DNA of 64,000 nt from Lachnospiraceae bacterium (GTDB taxonomy: Bacteria; Bacillota; Clostridia; Lachnospirales; Lachnospiraceae). Below the pieces are notes generated by a model that did no database searches, was not told the origin of the DNA, and saw only the letters and a program-made list of their open reading frames with translations. The DNA lies in contig JAEELL010000086.1 in assembly GCA_016282745.1 (NCBI GenBank), positions 16,814-80,813 on the forward strand, read 5' to 3'. How positions within the stretch are numbered: the stretch's first letter is position 1; every line of letters begins with the position of its first letter. Position numbers and translations under genes: made by a program. This document shows, piece after piece, positions 26,727-34,164 of this stretch.

Positions 26727-27743
26727 ATGGCACATGGTAAGAAATATAATATTGGAATGTATGGCGGGTGTTTCAATCCATTGCATCTTGGACATTTAGA
26801 GTGCATCATCAAGGCGGCTGGATTGTGTGATGAATTATACATAGTTATTTCCTACAGAGAGGATGATTCAGATATTCCTCTTAAAGTTAAGATTAGATGG
26901 ATATATCAGCTGACAAAACATCTGGGTAACGTACATATCATTCCATTAAAAGATGAGCTTGATACTAAAGAGCAGTATACAGAAGAATATTGGATTAAAG
27001 ATTGTGGGATAGTCAAAGCTATGGTAGGGAAAAAGATAGATGTAGTGTTTTGTGGAGATGACTATGATGAGAACAGCTTTTGGAATAAGTGCTATGAGGA
27101 ATCTGAATTTGTAGTATTTAAAAGAAATCAGTATAACTCAACTGCCATAAGAAATGATATGTATGGGCATTGGGATGAAATGCCACAGATAGTGAGATCG
27201 TATTTTACAAAAAAAGTGCTGCTTATTGGGGGAGAGAGTGTTGGTAAATCAACACTTACGATAAATCTTGCAAATTACTATAATACTGTATATCTAGAAG
27301 AAGTTGGAAGAGAGTTGTCTGAACTTTCAGGGACAGATGTGTACATGCTCTCAGAGGACTTTACCAGAATTTTGTTAGAGCACAAGGCAAAAGAATACCG
27401 ATTGATTGAGCAGGCCAACAAAGTTTTGTTTGAAGATACAGATTGTCTGATAACCAGGTTTTATATGGGCTTTTTAGAAGATGAAAACATAGAAAATAAT
27501 GCTGTTCTTGCAGAGGCGATTGCTGCACTAAACTCATATGATTTGATTCTGTTTTTAGAACCTGATGTTGAGTGGGTGCAGGATGGGGATCGAAGCGAGG
27601 TCATTGCAGCAGATAGAAAAAAATACAGCAATATGATAAAAGCCTTGTATGAAAAGCATAACTTTGAGTACAAGATAATATCGGGTGATTACAATAGCAG
27701 GTTTGATCAGGCTGTGAGATATGTAAATGAATTATTGGAATAA
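26727..27743 (+). CDS. nadR: NadR-like nicotinamide-nucleotide adenylyltransferase / ribosylnicotinamide kinase
   Basis: Bifunctional NAD salvage enzyme (338 residues): the N-terminal adenylyltransferase domain (GMYGGCFNPLHLGHLE, the HxGH nucleotidyltransferase motif) and the C-terminal kinase domain with P-loop GGESVGKST (near 165). The kinase traps imported nicotinamide riboside as NMN, which the other domain adenylates to NAD. There is no N-terminal HTH, so this form lacks the repressor function of enterobacterial NadR. CAGGAGG lies before ATG 26727. Confidence 0.92.
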   Translation: MAHGKKYNIGMYGGCFNPLHLGHLECIIKAAGLCDELYIVISYREDDSDIPLKVKIRWIYQLTKHLGNVHIIPLKDELDTKEQYTEEYWIKDCGIVKAMVGKKIDVVFCGDDYDENSFWNKCYEESEFVVFKRNQYNSTAIRNDMYGHWDEMPQIVRSYFTKKVLLIGGESVGKSTLTINLANYYNTVYLEEVGRELSELSGTDVYMLSEDFTRILLEHKAKEYRLIEQANKVLFEDTDCLITRFYMGFLEDENIENNAVLAEAIAALNSYDLILFLEPDVEWVQDGDRSEVIAADRKKYSNMIKALYEKHNFEYKIISGDYNSRFDQAVRYVNELLE

Positions 27744-27790
27744 ACTGAATAGTAAATTGCGTCTCGAAATAAGAAAGGCCAGGTTTCAGT

Positions 27791-28279
27791 ATGAAGGATT
27801 TGATGGAAACAGATAAAGTTAAAGATGTGGAAATCACATTTAAAAAACTTACAGAAAAAGAATTAGAAACATTTATAAATATGAGAATTGTACAACTTAG
27901 AGAAGAGGGTGCAACTGAGGATATAGACTTGGTTCCGCATTTAAAAGATTATTACGACAGGCATATGAAAGATAATACTTTTGTATCCTGGATTGCAATG
28001 GATGGGGAAAAAATAGTGGGTACAAGTGGAATGTCTTTTGTGGAAAAACCACCTTATTTTGGATGTCCAAGTGGAAAAATAGGTATTTTGTCTAGTATGT
28101 TTACAGACAGTAATTATCGAAGGAGAGGAATTGCAAGAGAACTTCTTCAAAGAGTGGTGGAAGAGGCGAGAGCTTATGGATGTGGTGTGGTGCAGATTAC
28201 ACCATCAGATATGGGGGTGCTATTATACACCGATTTTGGATTTGTTAGACACGACAAATTTATGCAGTACAAGTTATAA
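27791..28279 (+). CDS. GNAT family N-acetyltransferase
   Basis: 162-residue acetyltransferase. The GNAT acetyl-CoA motif is visible as SSMFTDSNYRRRGIARELLQ (motif A R/Q-x-x-G-x-G/A), with the C-terminal region GVVQITPSDMGVLLYTDFGF typical of motif B. Substrate unknown. Ribosome site GAAAGG before ATG 27791. It lies 47 bases after nadR and may share its transcript. Confidence 0.85.
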   Translation: MKDLMETDKVKDVEITFKKLTEKELETFINMRIVQLREEGATEDIDLVPHLKDYYDRHMKDNTFVSWIAMDGEKIVGTSGMSFVEKPPYFGCPSGKIGILSSMFTDSNYRRRGIARELLQRVVEEARAYGCGVVQITPSDMGVLLYTDFGFVRHDKFMQYKL

Positions 28280-28309
28280 GCAGTACTCGTGATTTAAAGG
28301 AGAAAAAAT

Positions 28310-28384
28310 ATGTGCACAAGTATTATTTCAAACAGAAAGAAAACTATTGTGGGATGGAACGTAAGATTATTTGGAAACAAATAA
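28310..28384 (+). pseudogene. 5' remnant of a choloylglycine hydrolase-family Ntn hydrolase
   Basis: AAAGGAG lies 5-12 bases before ATG 28310, and the 24-residue frame begins MCTSIISNRKKTIVGWN, closely resembling the N-terminus of linear-amide/choloylglycine hydrolases whose Cys2 becomes the nucleophile after Met removal. The frame stops at 28384. Everything downstream belongs to a different family (next entry), so the gene lost all but its first ~70 bases. Identification rests on a short stretch. Confidence 0.6.
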
Positions 28385-28542
28385 TCTTTTTTGTTATCCA
28401 CGATGAGCCATTTAATTACATAGATGTGTTTTCCAGAATGCAAATCGAAAAGCTTATAGAGACATATGACTTTACAATGCTGTTTGTGGAGCATGATTCA
28501 AGATTTTGTGAAAAGATTGCTACTAAAATTGTAGATATGTAG
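28385..28542 (+). pseudogene. 3' remnant of an ABC-F (Lsa/Vga-type) ATPase gene
   Basis: About 50 codons in the frame ending at 28542 read HDEPFNYIDVFSRMQIEKLI, then TMLFVEHDSRFCEKIATK. This matches the Walker B/D-loop region and the H-switch of the second nucleotide-binding domain of ABC-F ribosome-protection proteins (DEPLNYID, FVEHD). No ABC signature, P-loop or start codon of its own is present. The C-terminal 50 residues of a ~500-residue protein are joined to the 5' end of an unrelated hydrolase gene, a deletion scar. Confidence 0.8.
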
Positions 28543-28574
28543 CGATAATTAATATTTAAAAAATTTTTTCAAAA

Positions 28575-28606
28575 GTAACTTACCTGTAACTTTGGTGTAA
28601 TATACT
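28575..28606 (+). promoter_or_regulatory. Candidate response-regulator operator and promoter for the ABC transporter
   Basis: Two direct GTAACTT repeats (28575-28581 and 28586-28592) are spaced exactly 11 bp apart, one helical turn, just upstream of TATACT (28601-28606). The repeats cover where a -35 box would be; no good -35 is present. OmpR-family regulators bind such tandem half-sites, and the cluster encodes one. Binding by that regulator is inferred. Confidence 0.5.
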
Positions 28607-28636
28607 TTGCGTATAAACTGAAAGGAGTAAATAATT

Positions 28637-29308
28637 ATGGAAATTTTAAGAGTAGAAAATTTGACAAAAATATACGGAAAGGATGAGGCTGAAGTTAAGG
28701 CGCTTGATAATGTTTCATTCTCAGTTGAAAAGGGAGAGTTTGTTGCAATCGTAGGAGCTTCAGGAAGTGGAAAATCCACATTGCTTCATCTGATAGGAGG
28801 AGTTGACAGAGCAACTTCAGGAAAGATTTATATAGATGGAAATGATATTTCAGAGTTGGATGATGATAAATTGGCAATATTTAGAAGAAGACAGATTGGA
28901 CTTATTTATCAGTTCTACAATTTGCTTCCGATATTAAATGTAGAGGAAAACATCACATTGCCATTAGCGCTTGATAACAGAGAGTGTGATCAGGAAGAAC
29001 TCAATAAGATGATTAAGACTTTGGGATTGTCAGAGAGAAAAAATCATCTTCCAAATGAATTGTCAGGAGGACAGCAGCAGAGAACAAGTATAGGTAGAGC
29101 GCTTATTACAAAGCCTACAATTGTCTTGGCAGATGAGCCTACAGGAAATCTTGATTCAAAATCAAGTGATGAGATTGTGGCACTCTTAAAGAAAACGAAC
29201 AAAGAACTCAAGCAGACTATTGTAATGATTACACACAATTTGGAAATTGCAAAAATAGCAGACAGAATTATTAAGATTGAAGATGGAAGAATTGTGAAAG
29301 AGGTATAG
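28637..29308 (+). CDS. ABC transporter ATP-binding protein (MacB/BceA-type)
   Basis: ATPase subunit of an FtsX-permease exporter, 223 residues. Walker A GASGSGKST, Q-loop IYQFYNLLP, signature LSGGQQQRTSIGRAL, Walker B VLADEPTGNLD, H-loop THN. The LADEPTGNLDS form is typical of the MacB/LolD/BceA group, which serves peptide-antibiotic sensing and detoxification or lipoprotein transport. AAAGGAG lies before ATG 28637. The permease ATG follows two bases after its stop. Confidence 0.93.
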   Translation: MEILRVENLTKIYGKDEAEVKALDNVSFSVEKGEFVAIVGASGSGKSTLLHLIGGVDRATSGKIYIDGNDISELDDDKLAIFRRRQIGLIYQFYNLLPILNVEENITLPLALDNRECDQEELNKMIKTLGLSERKNHLPNELSGGQQQRTSIGRALITKPTIVLADEPTGNLDSKSSDEIVALLKKTNKELKQTIVMITHNLEIAKIADRIIKIEDGRIVKEV

Positions 29309-29310
29309 AT

Positions 29311-31944
29311 ATGGATTTACTAAAAAGATTAACAATAAAGAATTTAAAACTAAATAAGAAGAGGACAATTGTTACTATTGTAGGTATTATTCTTTCGGTT
29401 TCTCTCATTACAGCAGTTGCTTCAATGTATAAAAGTGGGTTGAAATCCTTGATTAATTACGAAAAAATAAATTCAGGTGACTATCATGTCGTATACTATA
29501 ATGTACCAGAGAATGAGATAAATTATGTAATCCAAAGCAGGGATGTGGAGAAATCTTTAAAGATAAAAAATATTGGATATGCAGATATAAACTCTAAAAA
29601 TTCCTATAAACCTTATGCCTTAGTCAGAGCCATGGAAAAAGACGATATGGAATCTCTATTGGGTACGGTTGTTGAGGGGAGATTTCCACAAAAAGAAGAT
29701 GAAATTGTTATTCCTACGCATTTAAAGACAAATGGAAGAGTTGATATCAAAGTTGGGGATACCATTACTTTAGATATTGGTAAAAGAATATCTGAGGATG
29801 GCGTGGAACTTGGAGTTGGAGAGTATGGAATAGTTGATGAAGAAAATGATAAATTAATGGAAAAACTGACTGATACAACTCAAAAAAAATATAAAGTTGT
29901 TGGAAAAATCACAAGACCTCCATACAAAGTAGAAGATTATTCTGAGCCTGGATATTCCTTTGTAACGCTGGATGGAAAAGACGTTGAGGGAACAGTTGAT
30001 TTGTATGTAAGATATCATGCAGTAGATGAAGAATCATTGTATAAGAATATTTCAAATGCAATCGGTATAGACGAAAAATTGTTGATAAGAGGTGCAACTT
30101 CAGGATTTTCCTCAGACGAAGAATTTGATGCTTACGTAGAGGAGATGGGAAAAGCGAAGTACAGAGTAGATACGAACGACTACCTTATAAAACTTGAAAC
30201 CAATCCATTTGGCGGGGATGATATGAAGAACTTTCTCCTTATTGTGGGAGTTGTAATTGGTATTATTATATTTACATCTGTAGTTTGTATTAAGAACAGT
30301 TTTGATATTTCGGTAACTGAGAAGATAAAACAGTATGGAATGTTAAAAAGTGTAGGAGCTACAAAGAAACAGATTAGAAAAAGTGTGTTCTTTGAGGCGA
30401 CTATATTAGGCGGAATAGGTATACCACTTGGTCTGATTGCCGGGCATCTTGCATCATGGATTCTTGTAATTGTGTGTAATCAGTTATTAAGCGGAGCACT
30501 AAATGGAGCAAAAATAATGTATTCTTTTTCAGTACTTCCAATTTTTATTGCAATTGCACTTGGAATCGTAACAATCTATTTGTCAGCTTTTGGAAGTGCA
30601 AGAAAAGCTTCAAAGATAGCAGCTATTGATTTGATTAGAAACAGTGGAAATATTAAGATTAAATCAAAGAAAATAAAGTCGCCAAAGTTTATCAGAAAAT
30701 TCTTTGGAATAGGAGGAGAAATCTCTTATAAGAATTTGAAGCGAAACAGAAAAAAATACAGAACAACTGTTATTTCGATAATTGTATCTGTTGCTATATT
30801 TATCGCACTTTCAGAATTTGTTATTCTTGCATTTGACGAAGTAAACGACCAGGTGAATGCAAAAGATTACAACTTAGTCTTAGAAGAAGAAGTAGATGCA
30901 AATGAATTTACAATGCTAAAGAAGACTACAGAGCTTGAAAATATTACAGATTTTTCAATTAGCCGTAGTGTACACGCAATGCTTGGTCCTGAACAACTGA
31001 ACAAAGAATATCTGGATTTTAAAGAGATAAATGCTGACACTGAAGATTATGACGATTATATTGAGGGACTTAAAGTAACTACACTTGGGGATAAACAGTT
31101 TAAGAAATATATAGAATCGCTAGGGTTGAAGTATGAAGAGGTAAAAGATAAGGGAGTGCTTACAGATTACGGAAAAGTATATCATTATAAAGATAATAAA
31201 ACAGTAAGTAAATTTTTAGAAATTACATCAATTAAGAGTGGGGATGAAGTGGAAGTTGAAAAACAAAATGACAATGGCGATGTGATTGAAGTTGTGAAAA
31301 TTAAAGTGGCATCTGTTACAGATAAAAGGCCATTCGGCTTTGGAAATGATCCGGAACCATTATTGGTTGTGAGCGATGAATTGTTTGATGAATTACTTGA
31401 TACAGATAGTGCTCAGGTTTTCTACAATTCAACAAATGCCAATAAATTGCAGGATGACATTGAGCAAATGCTCGGCGACAGAGAGATTAATATGACAAAC
31501 ATAGATGAGCAATATCAGGTTGAGCACAATATGATTCTTCTTGCTGCTATATTCCTGTATGGTTTCATTATTGTAATATCACTTATTGGATTGACAAATA
31601 TATTCAATACTATCACTACAAATATGGAACTTAGAAAACCGGAGTTTGCAATGCTCAAATCAGTTGGAATGACAACACCGGAATTTAACAGGATGATTAG
31701 ACTTGAAAGTCTGTTTATGGGCTTGAGATCACTGATGTTTGGACTTCCTATTGGTATTGGACTGGCATTTGTAATGTACAAATTGTATGTTTATGATAAC
31801 AGCATAAAATTCAAACTTCCAATCGCTGCAATAAGTATTTCAGTTTTATTGGTATTCGTACTTATATTTATCATAATGAAATATTCGTTGAAAAAGATAA
31901 AGAAACAAAATACAATAGAAACTATAAGAAATGAGAATATTTAA
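29311..31944 (+). CDS. FtsX-family ABC permease
   Basis: Large permease of 877 residues, partner of the preceding ATPase. An N-terminal membrane segment (about 17-38), an extracellular region of roughly 250 residues, a first FtsX block of three helices (about 305-440; MLKSVGATKKQIRKSV), another anchor near 485, a second extracellular region, then a second FtsX block (about 735-870; MLKSVGMTTPEF). This doubled FtsX layout occurs in exporters for antimicrobial peptides and bacteriocin self-protection. With the adjacent two-component system, a peptide-stress detoxification module is the likely role. Substrate unknown. Confidence 0.85.
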   Translation: MDLLKRLTIKNLKLNKKRTIVTIVGIILSVSLITAVASMYKSGLKSLINYEKINSGDYHVVYYNVPENEINYVIQSRDVEKSLKIKNIGYADINSKNSYKPYALVRAMEKDDMESLLGTVVEGRFPQKEDEIVIPTHLKTNGRVDIKVGDTITLDIGKRISEDGVELGVGEYGIVDEENDKLMEKLTDTTQKKYKVVGKITRPPYKVEDYSEPGYSFVTLDGKDVEGTVDLYVRYHAVDEESLYKNISNAIGIDEKLLIRGATSGFSSDEEFDAYVEEMGKAKYRVDTNDYLIKLETNPFGGDDMKNFLLIVGVVIGIIIFTSVVCIKNSFDISVTEKIKQYGMLKSVGATKKQIRKSVFFEATILGGIGIPLGLIAGHLASWILVIVCNQLLSGALNGAKIMYSFSVLPIFIAIALGIVTIYLSAFGSARKASKIAAIDLIRNSGNIKIKSKKIKSPKFIRKFFGIGGEISYKNLKRNRKKYRTTVISIIVSVAIFIALSEFVILAFDEVNDQVNAKDYNLVLEEEVDANEFTMLKKTTELENITDFSISRSVHAMLGPEQLNKEYLDFKEINADTEDYDDYIEGLKVTTLGDKQFKKYIESLGLKYEEVKDKGVLTDYGKVYHYKDNKTVSKFLEITSIKSGDEVEVEKQNDNGDVIEVVKIKVASVTDKRPFGFGNDPEPLLVVSDELFDELLDTDSAQVFYNSTNANKLQDDIEQMLGDREINMTNIDEQYQVEHNMILLAAIFLYGFIIVISLIGLTNIFNTITTNMELRKPEFAMLKSVGMTTPEFNRMIRLESLFMGLRSLMFGLPIGIGLAFVMYKLYVYDNSIKFKLPIAAISISVLLVFVLIFIIMKYSLKKIKKQNTIETIRNENI

Positions 31945-31950
31945 GTAACT

Positions 31951-32076
31951 GTTCAGCCATGCACATAAAAATAAGAATAAGCAGATTTATCTGCGGATTC
32001 GAGCTGATATGGCTGAAAGACGGAATCGAGTAGGAGTTATCCTGCTCGATTTCCAATATATAAAGCATACTACATA
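31951..32076 (+). other. Structured intergenic RNA between permease and regulator genes
   Basis: Three nested or adjacent stems can be seen: TTCAGCCAT with ATGGCTGAA enclosing about 50 bases, an internal GCAGAT/ATCTGC palindrome, and a downstream stem GGAATCGAGTAGGA with TCCTGCTCGATTTCC. The last stem lacks a T-run, so it is not a classic terminator. It may be a processing or attenuation element that sets the regulator:transporter ratio. Only base pairing supports this. Confidence 0.45.
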
Positions 32077-32102
32077 GAAATGGTATTGAGGAGCTATCAA
32101 AC

Positions 32103-32759
32103 ATGAAGGTTTTACTTGTTGAAGATAATGAGTCAATTATAAAAGGGCTTGTTTATGCGTTTGAAAAAAATAATTACACATTAGTGTACAAGACAAAGAT
32201 AAGAGAGGCAAAGGAATATGTGTTAGACAATTCTGATATTGATATAGCTATATTGGATGTCAATTTGCCGGATGGAAATGGATTTGACCTTTTTAAGGAG
32301 GTAATCACCAAGAAGGATATACCAGCTATTTTCCTGACAGTAAGAGATGATGAAGATGATATTGTCAATGGACTAAACATTGGCGCTGAAGATTATATAA
32401 CAAAACCATTCAGTTCAAAGGAATTGTTGGCAAGAGTCAATAAAATTCTTCTTAGAAACAAGAAGAAAAATATAATCAAGATAAAAGATATAACTTATGA
32501 TACTGATAAGATGGAACTATACAGAGAAGATAAACTGATAGAACTTTCCGCATTAGAACTCAAAATAGTCAACTATCTGTTTTCTAATCTCAACAAAGTT
32601 GTGAGCAGAAACATCCTTCTTGATAAAGTGTGGGAGTGGACAGGAAACTATGTTGATGATCACACAATCACAGTGTACTTCAAGAGGATAAGATTAAAAA
32701 TAGGAACTGATATTATCAAAACAATTAAGGGAATGGGTTACAGAATTGATGAAGAATAA
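32103..32759 (+). CDS. OmpR-family response regulator
   Basis: Response regulator of 218 residues: receiver (1-115; acidic EDN at 7-9, phospho-acceptor Asp52 in AILDVNLPDG, Lys in YITKPFSSKEL) and winged-helix output domain (about 125-218; LSALELKIVNYLF, VDDHTITVYFKRIRLKIG). It probably controls the adjacent ABC transporter operon through the 11-bp-spaced GTAACTT repeats at 28.58 kb (inference). Its end overlaps the kinase start by 11 bases. Confidence 0.93.
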   Translation: MKVLLVEDNESIIKGLVYAFEKNNYTLVYKTKIREAKEYVLDNSDIDIAILDVNLPDGNGFDLFKEVITKKDIPAIFLTVRDDEDDIVNGLNIGAEDYITKPFSSKELLARVNKILLRNKKKNIIKIKDITYDTDKMELYREDKLIELSALELKIVNYLFSNLNKVVSRNILLDKVWEWTGNYVDDHTITVYFKRIRLKIGTDIIKTIKGMGYRIDEE

Positions 32760-33975
32760 AGAGCAACTAAAAAAATATATGATTAGGTCGGTTCTTTTTG
32801 CAGTGTGTTTTATAATTATTTTTATAATTGCTAACTATTTTGAGTACCGTGCTTATACAGCTAACTATAATAAAAAAATAAGCGCAATAGTAGGTCAGCT
32901 GTTAGACAAGTATCCGGATTTGAAAGAGACGGATATTATTCAGATGCTCAATGACGACAGTAGTAATGCAGATGAAGAACTATCAAAATACAGTATTGAT
33001 GTCAGAAAACAATCGGTGCTTCTTGAAAATGACAGAATATTTGTTATAGTGTTGGTTATCGATGCGTTTGTGCTGTTAATTGCTACGTGTATCAGTGTTT
33101 TTGTGTTCCTCAGTTACGATAAAAGAAGGAACAGGGAAGTAAAAGATATCACAAAATATATTGAGCAGATAAACAAAAAGAATTATGATCTAGCGATTGA
33201 TACCATTTCTGAAGATGAGATGTCGATTCTAAAAAATGAGATATATAAGACTACAATTATGCTTAAAGAAGCAGCAGAGAATTCAAATACAGACAAAGTA
33301 AATCTGAAAAAGTCTTTAGAGGACATTTCCCATCAATTAAAAACACCACTTACAAGTGATCTCGTTATGCTTGATAATCTCATCGACGATCCTGATATGG
33401 ATAAGGAAGTGCGAGAAGATTTTATCAGAAGCATTAAGCGAGAATTGGTTAATATCAAGTTTCTGGTGCAGGAGATTTTGAAACTTTCAAAGTTTGATTC
33501 CAACACAATTAACTTTATAAAAAAAGAAGTGGATATCAAAAAGATAATTGATGAATCTGTAGATAATGTTTCGGCGCTGTCAGATTTGAAAAATGTTCAG
33601 ATTAAGATTAAGGCAGATAAGAATCCTAAGATATACTGTGACGAAAAATGGCAGATAGAAGCTATTACTAATCTGATCAAAAACTGTATTGATCACTCAC
33701 CACAAGGTTCAGAAATAAATATTTCGTATGATGACAACAATGTCTATTCCGTGATAAAAATAACGGATAGAGGAGAGGGAATCTCCCATGAAGATTTGCC
33801 GCATATATTTGAGCGATTTTACAAGGGAGAAAATGCCACATCAGACAGCCTTGGCATTGGCCTTGCTTTGGCAAAAACAATAGTGGAAGAGGATAATGGC
33901 ATTATTAGTGTTGATTCAAATGAAATTGGTACAACATTTACAGTTAAGTATTTCAAAAAATATATACATTATTAA
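32749..33975 (+). CDS. Sensor histidine kinase
   Basis: Membrane sensor kinase of 408 residues. First membrane segment about residues 13-30, an extracellular domain of roughly 65 residues, second segment near 95-118, HAMP-like linker, HisKA with His195 (SLEDISHQLKTPL), and HATPase_c with N box (NLIKNCIDHS), G1 (DRGEGIS), F box (FERFYKG) and G2 (GIGLALAK). ATG 32749 lies within the regulator gene. The extracellular loop is too large for the BceS (intramembrane-sensing) type, so the kinase may bind its ligand directly. Confidence 0.9.
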   Translation: MKNKEQLKKYMIRSVLFAVCFIIIFIIANYFEYRAYTANYNKKISAIVGQLLDKYPDLKETDIIQMLNDDSSNADEELSKYSIDVRKQSVLLENDRIFVIVLVIDAFVLLIATCISVFVFLSYDKRRNREVKDITKYIEQINKKNYDLAIDTISEDEMSILKNEIYKTTIMLKEAAENSNTDKVNLKKSLEDISHQLKTPLTSDLVMLDNLIDDPDMDKEVREDFIRSIKRELVNIKFLVQEILKLSKFDSNTINFIKKEVDIKKIIDESVDNVSALSDLKNVQIKIKADKNPKIYCDEKWQIEAITNLIKNCIDHSPQGSEINISYDDNNVYSVIKITDRGEGISHEDLPHIFERFYKGENATSDSLGIGLALAKTIVEEDNGIISVDSNEIGTTFTVKYFKKYIHY

Positions 33976-33999
33976 GCGATGTGTAAAAGGAGATATGGT

Positions 34000-34020
34000 A
34001 TGAACAAAAGTTACATTTAG
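34000..34020 (+). pseudogene. Six-codon truncated open frame with good ribosome binding site
   Basis: AAAGGAG (33986-33992) lies seven bases before ATG 34000; the frame reads MNKSYI and stops at 34020. Two bases later the 15-bp repeat that also occurs at 52105 begins. I read this as the cut-off start of a gene displaced when the type VII region was gained or rearranged. A leader peptide is an alternative. Confidence 0.4.
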
Positions 34021-34022
34021 GA

Positions 34023-34037
34023 AAGAAACCTATCTAT
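34023..34037 (+). repeat. Left copy of a 15-bp direct repeat bracketing the type VII region
   Basis: AAGAAACCTATCTAT at 34023-34037 recurs exactly at 52105-52119 in the same orientation. The copies lie just outside the first and last genes of the 18-kb locus. A single 15-bp match is expected by chance somewhere in a window this size, so only the bracketing position makes it notable. Confidence 0.4.
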
Positions 34038-34061
34038 GTCAAGCGTCTTTGAATTAAGTGC

Positions 34062-34089
34062 TTGAAATTATATGCTTTTGTGATAAAAT
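34062..34089 (+). promoter_or_regulatory. Predicted promoter of the first secreted protein gene
   Basis: TTGAAA (34062-34067), 16-base spacer, TAAAAT (34084-34089), about 75 bases before the start chosen at 34165. Confidence 0.5.
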
Positions 34090-34164
34090 ATATAATTGTT
34101 CTGTTGGGCATTCTAAGTGAATACTAACGAAAATTGAATGAGTATTAGGAGGAGAAGAAGAAAA

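Noticed and set aside
28310..28542. A real 76-residue protein starting at 28312
   Set aside because: The first part is out of frame with the recognisable hydrolase start and the second lacks everything but an ABC-F tail; it is a scar, not a gene.
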